DNA of 39,471 nucleotides from Kitasatospora griseola (GTDB taxonomy: Bacteria > Actinomycetota > Actinomycetes > Streptomycetales > Streptomycetaceae): NCBI RefSeq assembly GCF_014648555.1, contig NZ_BMRI01000047.1, forward strand, positions 1 through 39,471, in the 5' to 3' direction. Below are positions 1 to 8,106 of this stretch, piece by piece; within the stretch, counting starts at the first letter, position 1; every line of letters starts with the position of its first letter. Below the pieces are notes generated by a model. The model was not told the DNA's origin. It saw only the letters and a list, made by a program, of their open reading frames with translations, and did no database searches. The position numbers were made by a program, and so were the translations under genes.

Positions 1-43
1 TCATGAAACCGAGTCCGTGCCGTGCCAATCAAAACCGGACGGT

Positions 44-59
44 TAGGGGGATTCCCCTA
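44..59. promoter_or_regulatory. inverted repeat upstream of first gene
   Basis: A perfect 6-bp inverted repeat, TAGGGG-GATT-CCCCTA, lies 17 bases before the ATG at 77, at the head of the long co-directional array. It could be an operator or part of a promoter. No convincing -35/-10 pair is visible next to it, so the role is inference. Confidence 0.3.
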
Positions 60-76
60 TCGAACACCCTCTGAGC

Positions 77-358
77 ATGGTCCGCACCGCGCTGACCGAC
101 CTCGCCCGCAGCGCCGAGGAAGCCGGCCACACCAGCCAGGCGCAGCTGTTCCGCGAGCACGCGCAGTCACTGGACGCGATCAACGCCGAGATATCGGCCG
201 ACCTGGCCGCCGACCGTGCCGACGGCCCGCCACGGAGCCGGAGGACCAGCCGCGCAGGGGCCGCCCGAGCCGGGAACGCCGCAGTGGCGGTATCGGCGCC
301 CGCGACCGGTACGACGGTCCCGGCCGCACCCCGGCAGCCCGCCCGGCCCTCCCGCTGA
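77..358 (+). CDS. small helical protein with Ala/Pro-rich Arg tail
   Basis: A 93-residue protein with no recognised family. Residues 1-45 are predicted from composition to be one or two amphipathic helices (heptad-like TALTDLARSAEEAG, QLFREHAQSLDAINAEI). The rest is Arg/Ala/Pro/Thr-rich, looks disordered and ends QPARPSR. That tail resembles those of most proteins in this array, which supports this frame over the overlapping 180-residue frame. The ATG has no clear ribosome site; a stop at 44-46 limits upstream extension. It is the first gene of the array visible here. Function unknown. Confidence 0.55.
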   Translation: MVRTALTDLARSAEEAGHTSQAQLFREHAQSLDAINAEISADLAADRADGPPRSRRTSRAGAARAGNAAVAVSAPATGTTVPAAPRQPARPSR

Positions 359-393
359 CCACCCCATCCTGTCTTCTGCACAACGGAGTTGAC

Positions 394-564
394 ATCAACC
401 ACGACCTTCCCTTCCTGCCGATCAGCCGCGCGGACGGCACCTGGTACCTGCCGGCTGGTTCCGGCCGTCTCTGGATCCGAGACGAGGCCCTCGTCGAGGA
501 CCTGGACCGGTTGCGCGACCTGATGCTCCCCGCCGCTCTCCGCGAGGAGGTGGCGCCGCGGTGA
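394..564 (+). CDS. 56-aa hypothetical protein, apparent AUC start
   Basis: A short protein of 56 residues whose body (LPFLPISRADGTWYLP, then GRLWIRDEALVEDLDRLRDL) has normal actinomycete codon bias and a balanced composition. The frame contains no ATG/GTG/TTG before this body. A GGAG at 385-388 is followed after 5 bases by ATC (394), giving a protein beginning M-N-H-D. The stop overlaps the GTG of the next gene (GTGA), so the two are probably translationally coupled. It lacks the long Arg tail of its neighbours but ends EEVAPR. Function unknown; start inferred. Confidence 0.55.
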   Translation: MNHDLPFLPISRADGTWYLPAGSGRLWIRDEALVEDLDRLRDLMLPAALREEVAPR

Positions 565-1706
565 CGCCGGTCAACCGGAATATGAGTCCGCAACTGGAGG
601 CCGAGCAGGCGGTGCTCGGCGCGTGTCTGCTCGATCCGTCCCGGGTCGGGCTGCTGGCCGGGTGGCTGGAGCCCCGGCACTTCTACCGTCCGGCACACGA
701 GCGCTTCTTCGCGATCCTGCTGGCCCAGCACGCCGCCGGCCACCCGGCCCTCGCCCCGGGCGCCGGGAACGAGCAGCTGAGGGACTGGGCGCTGACGGCC
801 ATCACCGCCGCCGCCCGCGAGATCCCCGGCGTCACCGCCAGCTACGGCCACACCCTGGTCTCGGCCTGCCCTCGGTCCGAGCACGCCACCAGTTACGGCC
901 GGATGGTGCTGGAGACCGCGGTCCGGCGAGCGCTCGACGAACACGCCCACCGGCTGCTCGCCGCGGTCCAGACCGCATCGGTCGAGGCAACCGTCGAGCT
1001 GACCGGCGCGCTGCACTCCGTCATCCAGCGCCTCGCCGACGCCTGGGGCGCGATCGACCAGCGCTCGCGCCGCCCGCTGCCCACCCCGCCCTCGCCTGAG
1101 AACGCCTCCACCGCGCTCGAAGGCGCCCGAGAGCACGAGCAGGCACTGCTCTCCAGCCTGCTCAGCGCGCCCGGGCGGATCCCCGAGATCGCCGCCTCGC
1201 TGGTCGGCGAGGACTTCGTCGACCCCGGCCACCGCGCCGTCTACCTGGCCATGACCGCACTCGCGCACCGGCGCGAGCCCCTCGACGAGCTGACCGTGCT
1301 GTGGGAGGTCCAGCGGCGCGGGGCGCTTGCCGCCAGCGTGATCTCCGTGGCCCAGGTCCGGGAGATCTGCTCGGCCGGGATGCCGGGCGATCCCGCCTAC
1401 TGGGCGGAGCACGTCCTGCGCGCCGCTCTGCTGCGCACCGCCGCCACCTCGGCCGGCATCGTCCGGGTGATGGCGCTGGACGCCTCCATCGCCGCCGGTC
1501 CACTGCTCGGCTCGGCCGTCCAGGCGCTGGTCCCCGCCGACCGGGTACAGGACCGGCTGCGCGCCGCGACCGCCGCCCCGGCGGAGCGAGACGGGCCGGT
1601 CGTCCTTAGCGCCGCCCGACGTAAGGGCGCCCTGAGCCGCAGCCCCGCCCCACCGGCCGCCACCACCGACCGGGCGGGCGAGCCCGTCGCCCGCCCCCGC
1701 CGCTAA
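561..1706 (+). CDS. tandem DnaB N-terminal-domain protein lacking helicase motor
   Basis: A 381-residue protein. Residues about 8-130 carry the DnaB N-terminal domain signature (PQLEAEQAVLGACLLDP) and a second copy follows at about 190-300 (EHEQALLSSLLSAPGRI, then DFVDPGHRAVYLAM). In DnaB helicases this domain makes the N-terminal collar that binds primase and loaders and is followed by a RecA-like ATPase; here no Walker motif follows. Instead there is a disordered tail ending VARPRR. GTG start overlaps the previous stop. It may sit in or modulate the host or element replisome, or compete for DnaB partners; that role is inference. The domain assignment is firm. Confidence 0.85.
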   Translation: MTPVNRNMSPQLEAEQAVLGACLLDPSRVGLLAGWLEPRHFYRPAHERFFAILLAQHAAGHPALAPGAGNEQLRDWALTAITAAAREIPGVTASYGHTLVSACPRSEHATSYGRMVLETAVRRALDEHAHRLLAAVQTASVEATVELTGALHSVIQRLADAWGAIDQRSRRPLPTPPSPENASTALEGAREHEQALLSSLLSAPGRIPEIAASLVGEDFVDPGHRAVYLAMTALAHRREPLDELTVLWEVQRRGALAASVISVAQVREICSAGMPGDPAYWAEHVLRAALLRTAATSAGIVRVMALDASIAAGPLLGSAVQALVPADRVQDRLRAATAAPAERDGPVVLSAARRKGALSRSPAPPAATTDRAGEPVARPRR

Positions 1707-1721
1707 CCCCGGAGTACTCCA

Positions 1722-2324
1722 CTGCCTCCCACCACCGCCCGCCCCCGTGCCCAGTCCGTCCACCGGCTGCACGCGGCGGCCGACGCCATCGACTACCTCA
1801 TGAACCAACTCCCGCGCGCGTACCGCGAGGAGGGCCTGCCGGGCCTGGAGGAACTGGCCGGGCACACCCGGGCGATCCGCGACTGCCAGGACGACCTGCT
1901 GCACGTCGCCGCCGCCCTGCACCACCCCCACGCCCAGAGCGCCGACCGCGCCGTCGTCCGCTCCCTCACCGCGGCGACCGCACAGTTGGGCGAGGCGCTG
2001 GGCGCACTGGGCCGGGCCACCGCGATGGCCGGCCGCCTATACGAGGTCGACGGCATCGGCCCTCGCGCCGAGGAGGTCCGCGAGCGCGGCTCCCAGCAGC
2101 TCAACCTGGCACTCTCCCGCACCCGCCTCGCCCTGACCGGTGCCTGCGAGGACCTGCGCCGCGATGCCCGCTCCCTCACCGGCCCCGCCGCTCTCGCACA
2201 CCGGCCAGTCCTTCGGGCTTCCGCCGCCACCGCCCGTTCCGCCGCCGGGGCAGGAGCAGCCACGGTCGCCTCGCTGCCGGCCCGCACCGGAGCGAGCACC
2301 GTCGTCGCCGGGCGGCGCCGTTGA
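1722..2324 (+). CDS. helical hypothetical protein, apparent CUG start
   Basis: About 200 residues, no family recognised. The first 145 residues are almost entirely alpha-helical in character (HRLHAAADAIDYLMNQL, then ELAGHTRAIRDCQDDLLHVA), probably a helical bundle; the last 50 are Ala/Ser/Arg/Thr-rich and end VVAGRRR. Coding-quality sequence extends upstream of the ATG at 1800 to CTG 1722, which follows GGAG (1711-1714) by 7 bases, so CUG is the likely start; ATG 1800 would delete the first helix. The stop overlaps the TTG of the next gene (TTGA). First of four similarly built neighbours to 4884 that continue the pattern. Confidence 0.72.
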   Translation: MPPTTARPRAQSVHRLHAAADAIDYLMNQLPRAYREEGLPGLEELAGHTRAIRDCQDDLLHVAAALHHPHAQSADRAVVRSLTAATAQLGEALGALGRATAMAGRLYEVDGIGPRAEEVRERGSQQLNLALSRTRLALTGACEDLRRDARSLTGPAALAHRPVLRASAATARSAAGAGAATVASLPARTGASTVVAGRRR

Positions 2325-2908
2325 GGTCCCCTGCCGCCCCCGCGACCTTCGGCGGGGCCGTGTCGGCCAGCTCGCGCCCCGACTACCGAGACGACCTGGC
2401 GGTGGTCGCCGGGATGCTGCGCGCCCTCGGGCGCAACGCCGCCGCCACCCCCAGCGGGCCGGTCCCCGGCATCCCCAGCCGTGACGCCCTGCTGGAGCAC
2501 TGCCGCCAGGCACAGGCGTTCATCCGGCACTGCGGCGACAACGCCGAGCACTACCGCCACCAGCCGGTCGCGGACAACCCCTCCGCGGCGGCACTGGCCG
2601 GCGCCTACGGCACCGCGATGAGCCGCGCGGCCACCGTCCACCGGCACCTTGGCGCCGCCCTCGACCTGTCGATCAAGTGCGCCACCGCCGCCCCGGCCGA
2701 GCCGGGCAGCCCTGCCGAGCAGCTGCGTCTGCGCCGAGCCGAGCACACGGTCACCGCGCTGGACAGCGCGGACCGGTGCGCCGCCGAGGGAGCCGAGGAA
2801 GTGCTCGCGTTCACCGCCCGCCTCGCGCCGGTTGCGCCGACGGCCCCCGCCGAGGCTGCGCTCGTACTCGGCTCACCCGCCACCGCCCCTGCCAGGAAGC
2901 GCCGTTGA
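2321..2908 (+). CDS. helical hypothetical protein
   Basis: 195 residues from a TTG that overlaps the previous stop. A short flexible N-terminus precedes about 145 residues of helix-rich sequence (DYRDDLAVVAGMLRALG, DALLEHCRQAQAFIRHC, AEHTVTALDSADRCAAEGAE). A Pro/Ala tail ends TAPARKRR. Several His and Cys residues are scattered but form no recognisable metal site. It has the same layout as the genes on either side (helical bundle plus basic-ended tail) without obvious sequence identity. Its stop overlaps the next gene's TTG. Function unknown. Confidence 0.75.
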   Translation: MRSPAAPATFGGAVSASSRPDYRDDLAVVAGMLRALGRNAAATPSGPVPGIPSRDALLEHCRQAQAFIRHCGDNAEHYRHQPVADNPSAAALAGAYGTAMSRAATVHRHLGAALDLSIKCATAAPAEPGSPAEQLRLRRAEHTVTALDSADRCAAEGAEEVLAFTARLAPVAPTAPAEAALVLGSPATAPARKRR

Positions 2909-3552
2909 CCGCCGACCCTCCTCTGCCGCCCGCCGCGGCCGGACTCAGCCAGCGCGACTTCGACACGCTGAGCTCGCTCGCCGAGCAACTGACCGCCTTC
3001 GCCGAGGCCATACCCGTGCCGGCACCGCACGAGCCGCTGCCCGAGCTCCGGGAGCTGGTCTGGCCGATGGTCCGCTTGCACGAGCTGATCACGATCCCGC
3101 TGGACGAGACCTTCTTCCTCGCGACCAACACCGCCGGCTCCCCCGCGCTCGGCGTCTTCACCGCGACGACGACGGCCCTCACCCTCACCCAGGCCGCGCT
3201 GGCCCGGGCGGCGAACCTGCTCACCGAGGCGGAGCCGACACCCGAGGCGCAGAGCAACGCCCGCCGCTCCCTCACCACCGCCCGCGACACCGCCCGCTCG
3301 ATGGCCGAGGAGCTGGGCGAGAGCGTGGCCGCCGCCCCCGCGACCAGCCCGGTCACCGCCCTCGCCTCCCGCCGCCGACCGGCCATTCACTCCGAGAGCC
3401 GCCCACCGGCCGCCGGCGACTCCGAACGCCGCGTGGACGCAGCCCTTCGCCGCTCACCCGCGCTCGTGCTCATCTCCCCACCCGCCGAGCCCCCGGCCCC
3501 GCCGGCCGCCCCCGCACCGTCGGCAACGGTCGTGCCACTCCGGCGAACCTGA
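2905..3552 (+). CDS. helical hypothetical protein
   Basis: 215 residues starting at TTG 2905 (TTGA overlap with the upstream stop). Residues 12-140 are helix-forming (FDTLSSLAEQLTAFAEA; a Thr/Ala-rich stretch ALGVFTATTTALTLTQAAL; NARRSLTTARDTARSMAEEL). The remaining 75 residues are a long disordered Arg/Pro/Ala tail ending ATVVPLRRT. No transmembrane segment or known domain is seen. Translational coupling to its neighbours suggests that this block is made together. Function unknown. Confidence 0.75.
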   Translation: MTADPPLPPAAAGLSQRDFDTLSSLAEQLTAFAEAIPVPAPHEPLPELRELVWPMVRLHELITIPLDETFFLATNTAGSPALGVFTATTTALTLTQAALARAANLLTEAEPTPEAQSNARRSLTTARDTARSMAEELGESVAAAPATSPVTALASRRRPAIHSESRPPAAGDSERRVDAALRRSPALVLISPPAEPPAPPAAPAPSATVVPLRRT

Positions 3553-3624
3553 CCCCCGCGTCGGACCCGACGACGTTCCGAGCCTGCCCTCCCCCGGCAG
3601 ATCCCGATCCGATGGAGTCCCACC

Positions 3625-4233
3625 ACGCCCTCCACCCGCCCCACCTCCAAGGTCAAGGACCACCAGCGGCACCTGCGTGACGTCGCCCACCAGGCCGAGG
3701 CCCTGGCAGCGAAACTGCCCACCCCCCGCACGGCCTCCGCCGCCGGCGTGCCCGACGCCCGCGACGTCGCCGCTCACCTGCGCGCGATGCAGGAACTGCA
3801 GACCAGCACGCTCGCAGCGGCCGACTTCTCCGAGTGGTTCCCCACGCACCCCACCACCATGACGGCCGCCCGCCTCACCGCGCTGTCGCTCACCCGCGCC
3901 CACGCCGGGGTCACCGAGGCCACCCGGCACCTGTCCTACCTGCTCCAGCACGCCGTGAGCGCCGACGTCTGGGCCCTGCCCGACGCCCAGCCGGTCAATC
4001 CCGCCGCCGTCTACGGCGCCGCCTCCACCGAACTGCGGCGAGCCGCAGGGCAGCTGAGGATCGACGCCGACCATCTCGCCTCGGCCGGCGTCTCCGCCGT
4101 CCCGGCCAAGCCCCGCCGATCCGCCGCCCTCAGCGTCACCCAGCGGATCCGCCGCGCCCTGCCCGGCCGCCGGACCGACCCCCTCCCGATCGCCGCGCTG
4201 CCCCGCAGCAGCGCCCCCGCTCCCCGCCGCTGA
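3625..4233 (+). CDS. helical hypothetical protein, start uncertain (possibly ACG)
   Basis: About 202 residues if begun at ACG 3625, which follows GGAG (3614-3617) by 7 bases; the first conventional start in frame is GTG 3748. Sequence upstream of 3748 (KVKDHQRHLRDVAHQAEALA) looks coding, so the GTG would truncate the protein; in-frame CTG codons near 3675 are other options. Helix-rich body, then a tail with SAALSVTQRIRR and ending SAPAPRR. Same architecture as the genes on either side. The 72 bases between 3553 and 3624 carry only the ribosome site. Function unknown. Confidence 0.68.
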   Translation, partial: TPSTRPTSKVKDHQRHLRDVAHQAEALAAKLPTPRTASAAGVPDARDVAAHLRAMQELQTSTLAAADFSEWFPTHPTTMTAARLTALSLTRAHAGVTEATRHLSYLLQHAVSADVWALPDAQPVNPAAVYGAASTELRRAAGQLRIDADHLASAGVSAVPAKPRRSAALSVTQRIRRALPGRRTDPLPIAALPRSSAPAPRR

Positions 4234-4248
4234 CCCCAAGGACCCGCA

Positions 4249-4884
4249 CTGACCACCATCTCCCCCGACACCCAAGCCCAGTGGCTGCTCGGCACCGCCG
4301 CCAACCTGCACTACTTCAGCGAAGAGCTGTTCAGCATCTACTGCCACCGCGATCCGCAGCCCGATCGCCTCAGTGCCGTCCTGGACTCCATGTCCGAGGT
4401 GCAGAAGATCCTCCTGTCCAACGTCGTGGACGAGTACGACACCACCTCCGCCGAGTCCACCAGGCCCGAGGACATTGCCTGGCGGCGCGGCTCCCTCGCC
4501 TACGCCTACGCCGGCCTGCTGACCGCCAAGGCGATCCTGCGCGCCCAGCCCGCCCTGGTCGCGGTCACGCACAGGCGGATCAGCCCCGCCTCCGCCCCCT
4601 GGCCGCACCGCACCGCCTACTTCAAGTCCCTCTCTTCCTCCCGGGAAGTCCTCGAAGAGGCAGTCTGGAAGCTCAAGGAGGTCGCGGCGGACCTGACCGG
4701 CCCGGCGCCGGACTTCCTTGCCCTCACCGGTGAGCAGGCGATCGTCCTCACCCGCTCCGCCGCCCTGTCCCAGCGGCCGGCCAAGCCGGTCACGTCGCGG
4801 ACGGCCGCCGGCCCCGGCGCCGCAGTGCAGGTGTCGCCGCCCGCCGTACGCGCCGCGACCGCCCGCAGCGGGACCCGCCGATGA
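4249..4884 (+). CDS. helical hypothetical protein, apparent CUG start
   Basis: 211 residues. AAGGA (4238-4242) is followed after 6 bases by CTG 4249, giving an N-terminus M-T-T-I-S-P-D. The next 46 residues (AQWLLGTAANLHYFSEELFS and onward) are clearly coding, so ATG 4390 is too late. The body is helical with aromatic residues (AYAYAGLLTAKAILRAQPAL; YFKSLSSSREVLEEAVWKLK). The tail contains TRSAALSQRPAKP and ends ATARSGTRR. The stop overlaps the ATG of the methyltransferase gene (ATGA). No known domain. Confidence 0.73.
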   Translation: MTTISPDTQAQWLLGTAANLHYFSEELFSIYCHRDPQPDRLSAVLDSMSEVQKILLSNVVDEYDTTSAESTRPEDIAWRRGSLAYAYAGLLTAKAILRAQPALVAVTHRRISPASAPWPHRTAYFKSLSSSREVLEEAVWKLKEVAADLTGPAPDFLALTGEQAIVLTRSAALSQRPAKPVTSRTAAGPGAAVQVSPPAVRAATARSGTRR

Positions 4885-6141
4885 CGGCGCCGGGCGGCGG
4901 GTGGCCGCGCATCGGCAGCATGTGCTCCGGGTACGGCGGCCTGGACCTGGGGGTCCAGGCCGTCCTCGGAGGAAGTGTGGCGTGGCACGCCGAGATGAAC
5001 CCCAACGCCGCCTCGATCCTCGCCCACCACTGGCCCAGAGACACCAAATCACGGTGATATCAGCGCAGTTGAATGGAGCAGCGTCGAGCCGATCGACATC
5101 CTCACCGCGGGATTCCCCTGCCAGGACCTGAGCGTCGCCGGCCGCAGGGCCGGGTTGATGGAGGGCACCCGCTCCGGACTGTGGTTGACCATCGCCCGCG
5201 CGATCGACGTCCTCAAGCCGAAGTTGGTGATCATTGAAAACGTCCGCGGAATCCTCAGCGCAGCCGCTGCCTCGTCAGCCGATGGCGACTTGGAATGCGG
5301 CTGGTGCGATCTGGGAGACGGCGGAGGTGAGCCTGCTCTGCGGGCACTCGGCGCCGTTCTCGGAGACCTGGCCGACCTCGGGATGGATGCGCGCTGGACG
5401 GTGCTACCCGCTGCCGCCGTCGGCGCCCCCCATCGCAGGGAGCGGTTGTTCCTCGTCGCCTGGCTTGCCGACACCGAAGGCCCGCGATGCGAAGGGGCCG
5501 GATGCGAAGCGGGAGGACCTGGGGCATGCGGTCACCCTGCTGAAGACCCCGACCAGCAATTTGGGCTCGATCGGCGGGAGCCAGCACCCGGACAAGCGGC
5601 GCCAGGGCGGACACGGCCCGAACCTCAGCGACGAGGTGGAGCACCTGCTGTTCCCGACCCCGAAAGCCTCCGACGGAACGCACGGTGGGCCGAACTCCCG
5701 TGGCAGCAAGGGGGATCTGACCCTGCCGTCGGCGGCAGCCCAGTTGCTGCCGACGCCGAGGGCCTCGGACACCGGGACACCTGGGCGCCGGGCGGGGGCG
5801 GGGTTCCGGCCGCCGCTGTCGGCAGTGGTCCTGCCGATCTGGGAGCAGCACGGCTCGGACTGAACCGGTGGGGCCCGTACGGGCCGGCCATCGCCCGCTG
5901 GGAGCGCGCCACCCGGCCCGCGCCGGAGCCGACCGACGAGCGGGGCCGGCTCGCCCCCCGCTTCGTCGAATGGATCATGGGCGTCGGCGAGGGCCACGTC
6001 ACAGCCGTCCCGGGCCTGTCCCGCTCCGCCCAGCTGACCGCCCTGGGCAACGGTGTCGTCCCCCAACAAGCAAGCCGGGCAATGGAGTTGCTGGGGGCGG
6101 CCGACCTGCTTGCCGCCGCCTGCTGCTGCGGTCGACGGTGA
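4881..6141 (+). pseudogene. C5-cytosine DNA methyltransferase, frameshifted
   Basis: A Dcm-type enzyme of the kind common in actinophages and actinomycete elements; it would methylate C5 of cytosine using S-adenosylmethionine. The N-terminus (IGSMCSGYGGLDLGV) is in the frame of ATG 4881 but stops at 5055. The catalytic GFPCQDLS and the ENVRG motif continue in the +1 frame from about 5042. After GAPHRRERLFLVAW (about 5460) family-like text (LLPTPRASDTGTPGRRAG) moves to a third frame up to a stop at 5861-5863. The end (GPYGPAIARWERATRP, then ALGNGVVPQQA) returns to the second frame to 6141. At least three frame changes are needed, so it is inactive unless the sequence is in error. All catalytic motifs are preserved. 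Confidence 0.8.
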
Positions 6142-6237
6142 GCGGGGGGTGCTTATACACCAACTCCGGCCCGATACGTCGGGCCGCCGAGCGCACATCC
6201 TCGTGTCATCACCCGCCGACGAGAGGCACCCGCCCCT

Positions 6238-6813
6238 TTGACCACCCCCGAGCCCGACCCGACGTCCGCGCCGGACGGCTACACCAACACCCAGATCGAC
6301 GTGCTGACCGCGAAGCTGTCCGCTCTCGCGGCGGGATTCGACCTGCAGGCCGAGCAGCTGGCCAGCATGACCACCGCCCTCCCTCCGGAGGACGACGACG
6401 ACCCGGACGCCCCCGGCGGCGCAGAGCCGCTGTTCATCCTCGCCTTCGACGACCCGCAGTACGAGCAGGAACTGGAGCTGATGACCCCATGGGTAGACGA
6501 GATCTGGACCAAGATCTACGGCCCCGAGACCACCGCTGGCCGGCCGTGGTGCCCGCGCTGGAAGGAGCACCCGGAGGCGGTGGCGCGACTGCACGCCCTC
6601 TGGCTGGCGTGGCAGGCCGCCCTCGACCCCGAGTCGGGTGCTGCCGGCCCCAGTTCGTGGCAGCGAGACCACCTCGAACCCGCGCTCATGAAGCTGCGCT
6701 CCGCCGACGGGCCGTTCGGTGCCTGCACCAGCAGCGGTGGCCACATCAGCCACCGCGTGCTGCCGCACCCCGTGCTCACCGACACCACCCCTGTCGACCG
6801 CCCCCTCACCTGA
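6238..6813 (+). CDS. DUF4913 family protein
   Basis: 191 residues from TTG 6238 (MTT-type N-terminus) with GAGAGG upstream at a rather long 11 bases. Residues about 60-170 match the DUF4913 pattern as I know it: an acidic linker, then WVDEIWTKIYG, WCPRWKEHPEAVARLHALW, and a C-terminal DGPFGACTS segment followed by His. DUF4913 proteins are frequent on Streptomyces conjugative and integrative elements but have no established function. The 96 bases before it (6142-6237) hold no gene. It lacks a strong Arg tail, ending in PVDRPLT. Confidence 0.8.
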   Translation: MTTPEPDPTSAPDGYTNTQIDVLTAKLSALAAGFDLQAEQLASMTTALPPEDDDDPDAPGGAEPLFILAFDDPQYEQELELMTPWVDEIWTKIYGPETTAGRPWCPRWKEHPEAVARLHALWLAWQAALDPESGAAGPSSWQRDHLEPALMKLRSADGPFGACTSSGGHISHRVLPHPVLTDTTPVDRPLT

Positions 6814-6829
6814 CCGAAAGAGCCGACCC

Positions 6830-7567
6830 TTGCCCGACTTCAACCTGCGCGGATGGCGTCCCGCGGATGCCGCCTCCGCCGAGGCCCAGGTGCAGTTCCT
6901 CGCCGCGGAGGATGCGTACGCGCTGCTGACCGAGGTGAACCACGACCACGAGGGCAGCTCGGACGACTTCCTCCTCTTCGAGGACGTCGCCGGCTACTCC
7001 GCGGTCGCCGCGCACCTGCACTACGGCGAGGACGGCGAGACCTTCACCCTCGCCACGGAGACCCTGCCCACCTTCGCCGTGGCCGCGGCCTGGCTCGTCC
7101 AGCGCGGTGCCGAGCCCGATCCCTTCCTCGACCTGTCCGGCCACCCCGGTGCCCCGGCCGACGCCCGCAGTGCCTCCGCCGCTGCCCGCCTGCTGGAGTC
7201 CGGCTCCCGCTACCGGCTCGTCGACCACGGCGCCGAGCCCGACGAAACCTGGGCAATGCTTCGCGACGGCAGCGCCGCCGGAGCCGAGCGGCCCTTCCTG
7301 CTGCACCTGGAGACCGTCGATCCGGACCGCGGGTACACGCTGCGCGAGGGCTCCTTCAGGTCGCCGCAGGAGGCCCAACAGTGGCTGGAGAGCCGGCGTA
7401 CCCCGCTGCCCCCGGTCGCCGACGGCGACGTGTCCGTCGTGGTCAGCCCGCAGGCCAACGCCGCGCGCACCCGCAGCACGACCGGCCAGCAACGAACGGC
7501 CGCTGCGGAACCCGTTCCCGCCCTCGCCGTCACGGCGGCGACCACGGCTCGCAGGTCCACCCGGTGA
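6830..7567 (+). CDS. hypothetical protein, paralogue of genes at 13619 and 16785
   Basis: 245 residues from TTG 6830, 9 bases after a GAAAGAG ribosome site. Two related halves can be seen: one ends in AVAAAWLVQRGAEPDP, the other in GYTLREGSFRSPQEAQQWLE. The same landmarks (AQNWL.RGADP; YS/TLR.G.F...A..W; PLPP) recur in the proteins encoded at 13619 and 16785, so the three form one family. They are acidic, soluble and without a known domain. The tail holds AARTRSTT and ends TARRSTR. The stop overlaps the next GTG. Possibly a distant DUF317-like fold, because DUF317 proteins also pair short segments with a GW/F and a closing TP/SP motif, but this is speculative. Confidence 0.75.
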   Translation: MPDFNLRGWRPADAASAEAQVQFLAAEDAYALLTEVNHDHEGSSDDFLLFEDVAGYSAVAAHLHYGEDGETFTLATETLPTFAVAAAWLVQRGAEPDPFLDLSGHPGAPADARSASAAARLLESGSRYRLVDHGAEPDETWAMLRDGSAAGAERPFLLHLETVDPDRGYTLREGSFRSPQEAQQWLESRRTPLPPVADGDVSVVVSPQANAARTRSTTGQQRTAAAEPVPALAVTAATTARRSTR

Positions 7568-8061
7568 CCACGCCCACCCGGCCGCTGGCGGGTTTCAGCT
7601 CCCACCCCGAGGCCCTGGACGACCTGCTGTCCGTGCCGCAGCACGTGCGGATGCTCGCCCTGAGCTACCTCGGCCGGCTGGTACGCGCCGAAGTCCGGGG
7701 CCCCCTCCTCGAGCAGCAGGGTGAGCGCGACCTTCGCGGTGCCAGGAAGCTCTACCTGGACGACGCGCTGGACTACCGGCTCGTCTATGTCGAACGCCGC
7801 GCACCCCACAACCCGCACCACCTGCAGGGCATCCACTTGGTCGCCGTCGGTGAACGCCGGGGGGTCGCGGTCTACGAGACCGCAGCCCGCCGCCTGCGGC
7901 AGGCCGCCGGCCAGGAGGTTCGGCGCGGGATGCCGGCCCGTTTCCAGGCAGCCCTCGCCTCCTCCGCCCGGACCTCCCCGGCCCAGGCCGCCGCCTCGGC
8001 CAGCGCACCACCAGGTGTGTCTCCGGCCGTCACCCTCTCCCCGGCCGCCCGCCAGCGCTGA
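7564..8061 (+). CDS. small RelE/ParE-like protein (tentative)
   Basis: 165 residues from GTG 7564, overlapping the previous stop. Residues about 55-110 read RKLYLDDALDYRLVYVERR, a spacer, then IHLVAVGERRGVAVYETAA. This D/Y-R-L-V-Y strand followed by a hydrophobic strand and R-x-x-x-x-V-Y resembles the core of RelE/ParE-type toxins, but the resemblance is weak and catalytic residues cannot be assigned. No small antitoxin gene is adjacent. The tail is rich in Ala/Ser/Pro and ends SPAARQR. An alternative is a structural beta-rich protein of the element. Confidence 0.7.
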   Translation: MTTPTRPLAGFSSHPEALDDLLSVPQHVRMLALSYLGRLVRAEVRGPLLEQQGERDLRGARKLYLDDALDYRLVYVERRAPHNPHHLQGIHLVAVGERRGVAVYETAARRLRQAAGQEVRRGMPARFQAALASSARTSPAQAAASASAPPGVSPAVTLSPAARQR

Positions 8062-8106
8062 CGTCGCCCAACTGCCCAACCAATTGCTTGAATCGGAGAT
8101 CACCCA

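Noticed and set aside
180..1931. 583-codon open frame on the - strand, and similar long - frames opposite the + array (for example 3454-5052, 7210-8976, 17465-19024)
   Set aside because: They lie opposite genes with recognisable domains, have Gly/Arg-rich improbable composition and arise from GC-rich third positions of the + genes.
5155..6141. Intact 328-residue methyltransferase C-terminal protein
   Set aside because: It lacks the SAM-binding N-terminus and the catalytic PCQ loop lies upstream of 5155; between about 5480 and 5861 family sequence is in another frame, so this is a stretch of the broken gene, not a separate one.
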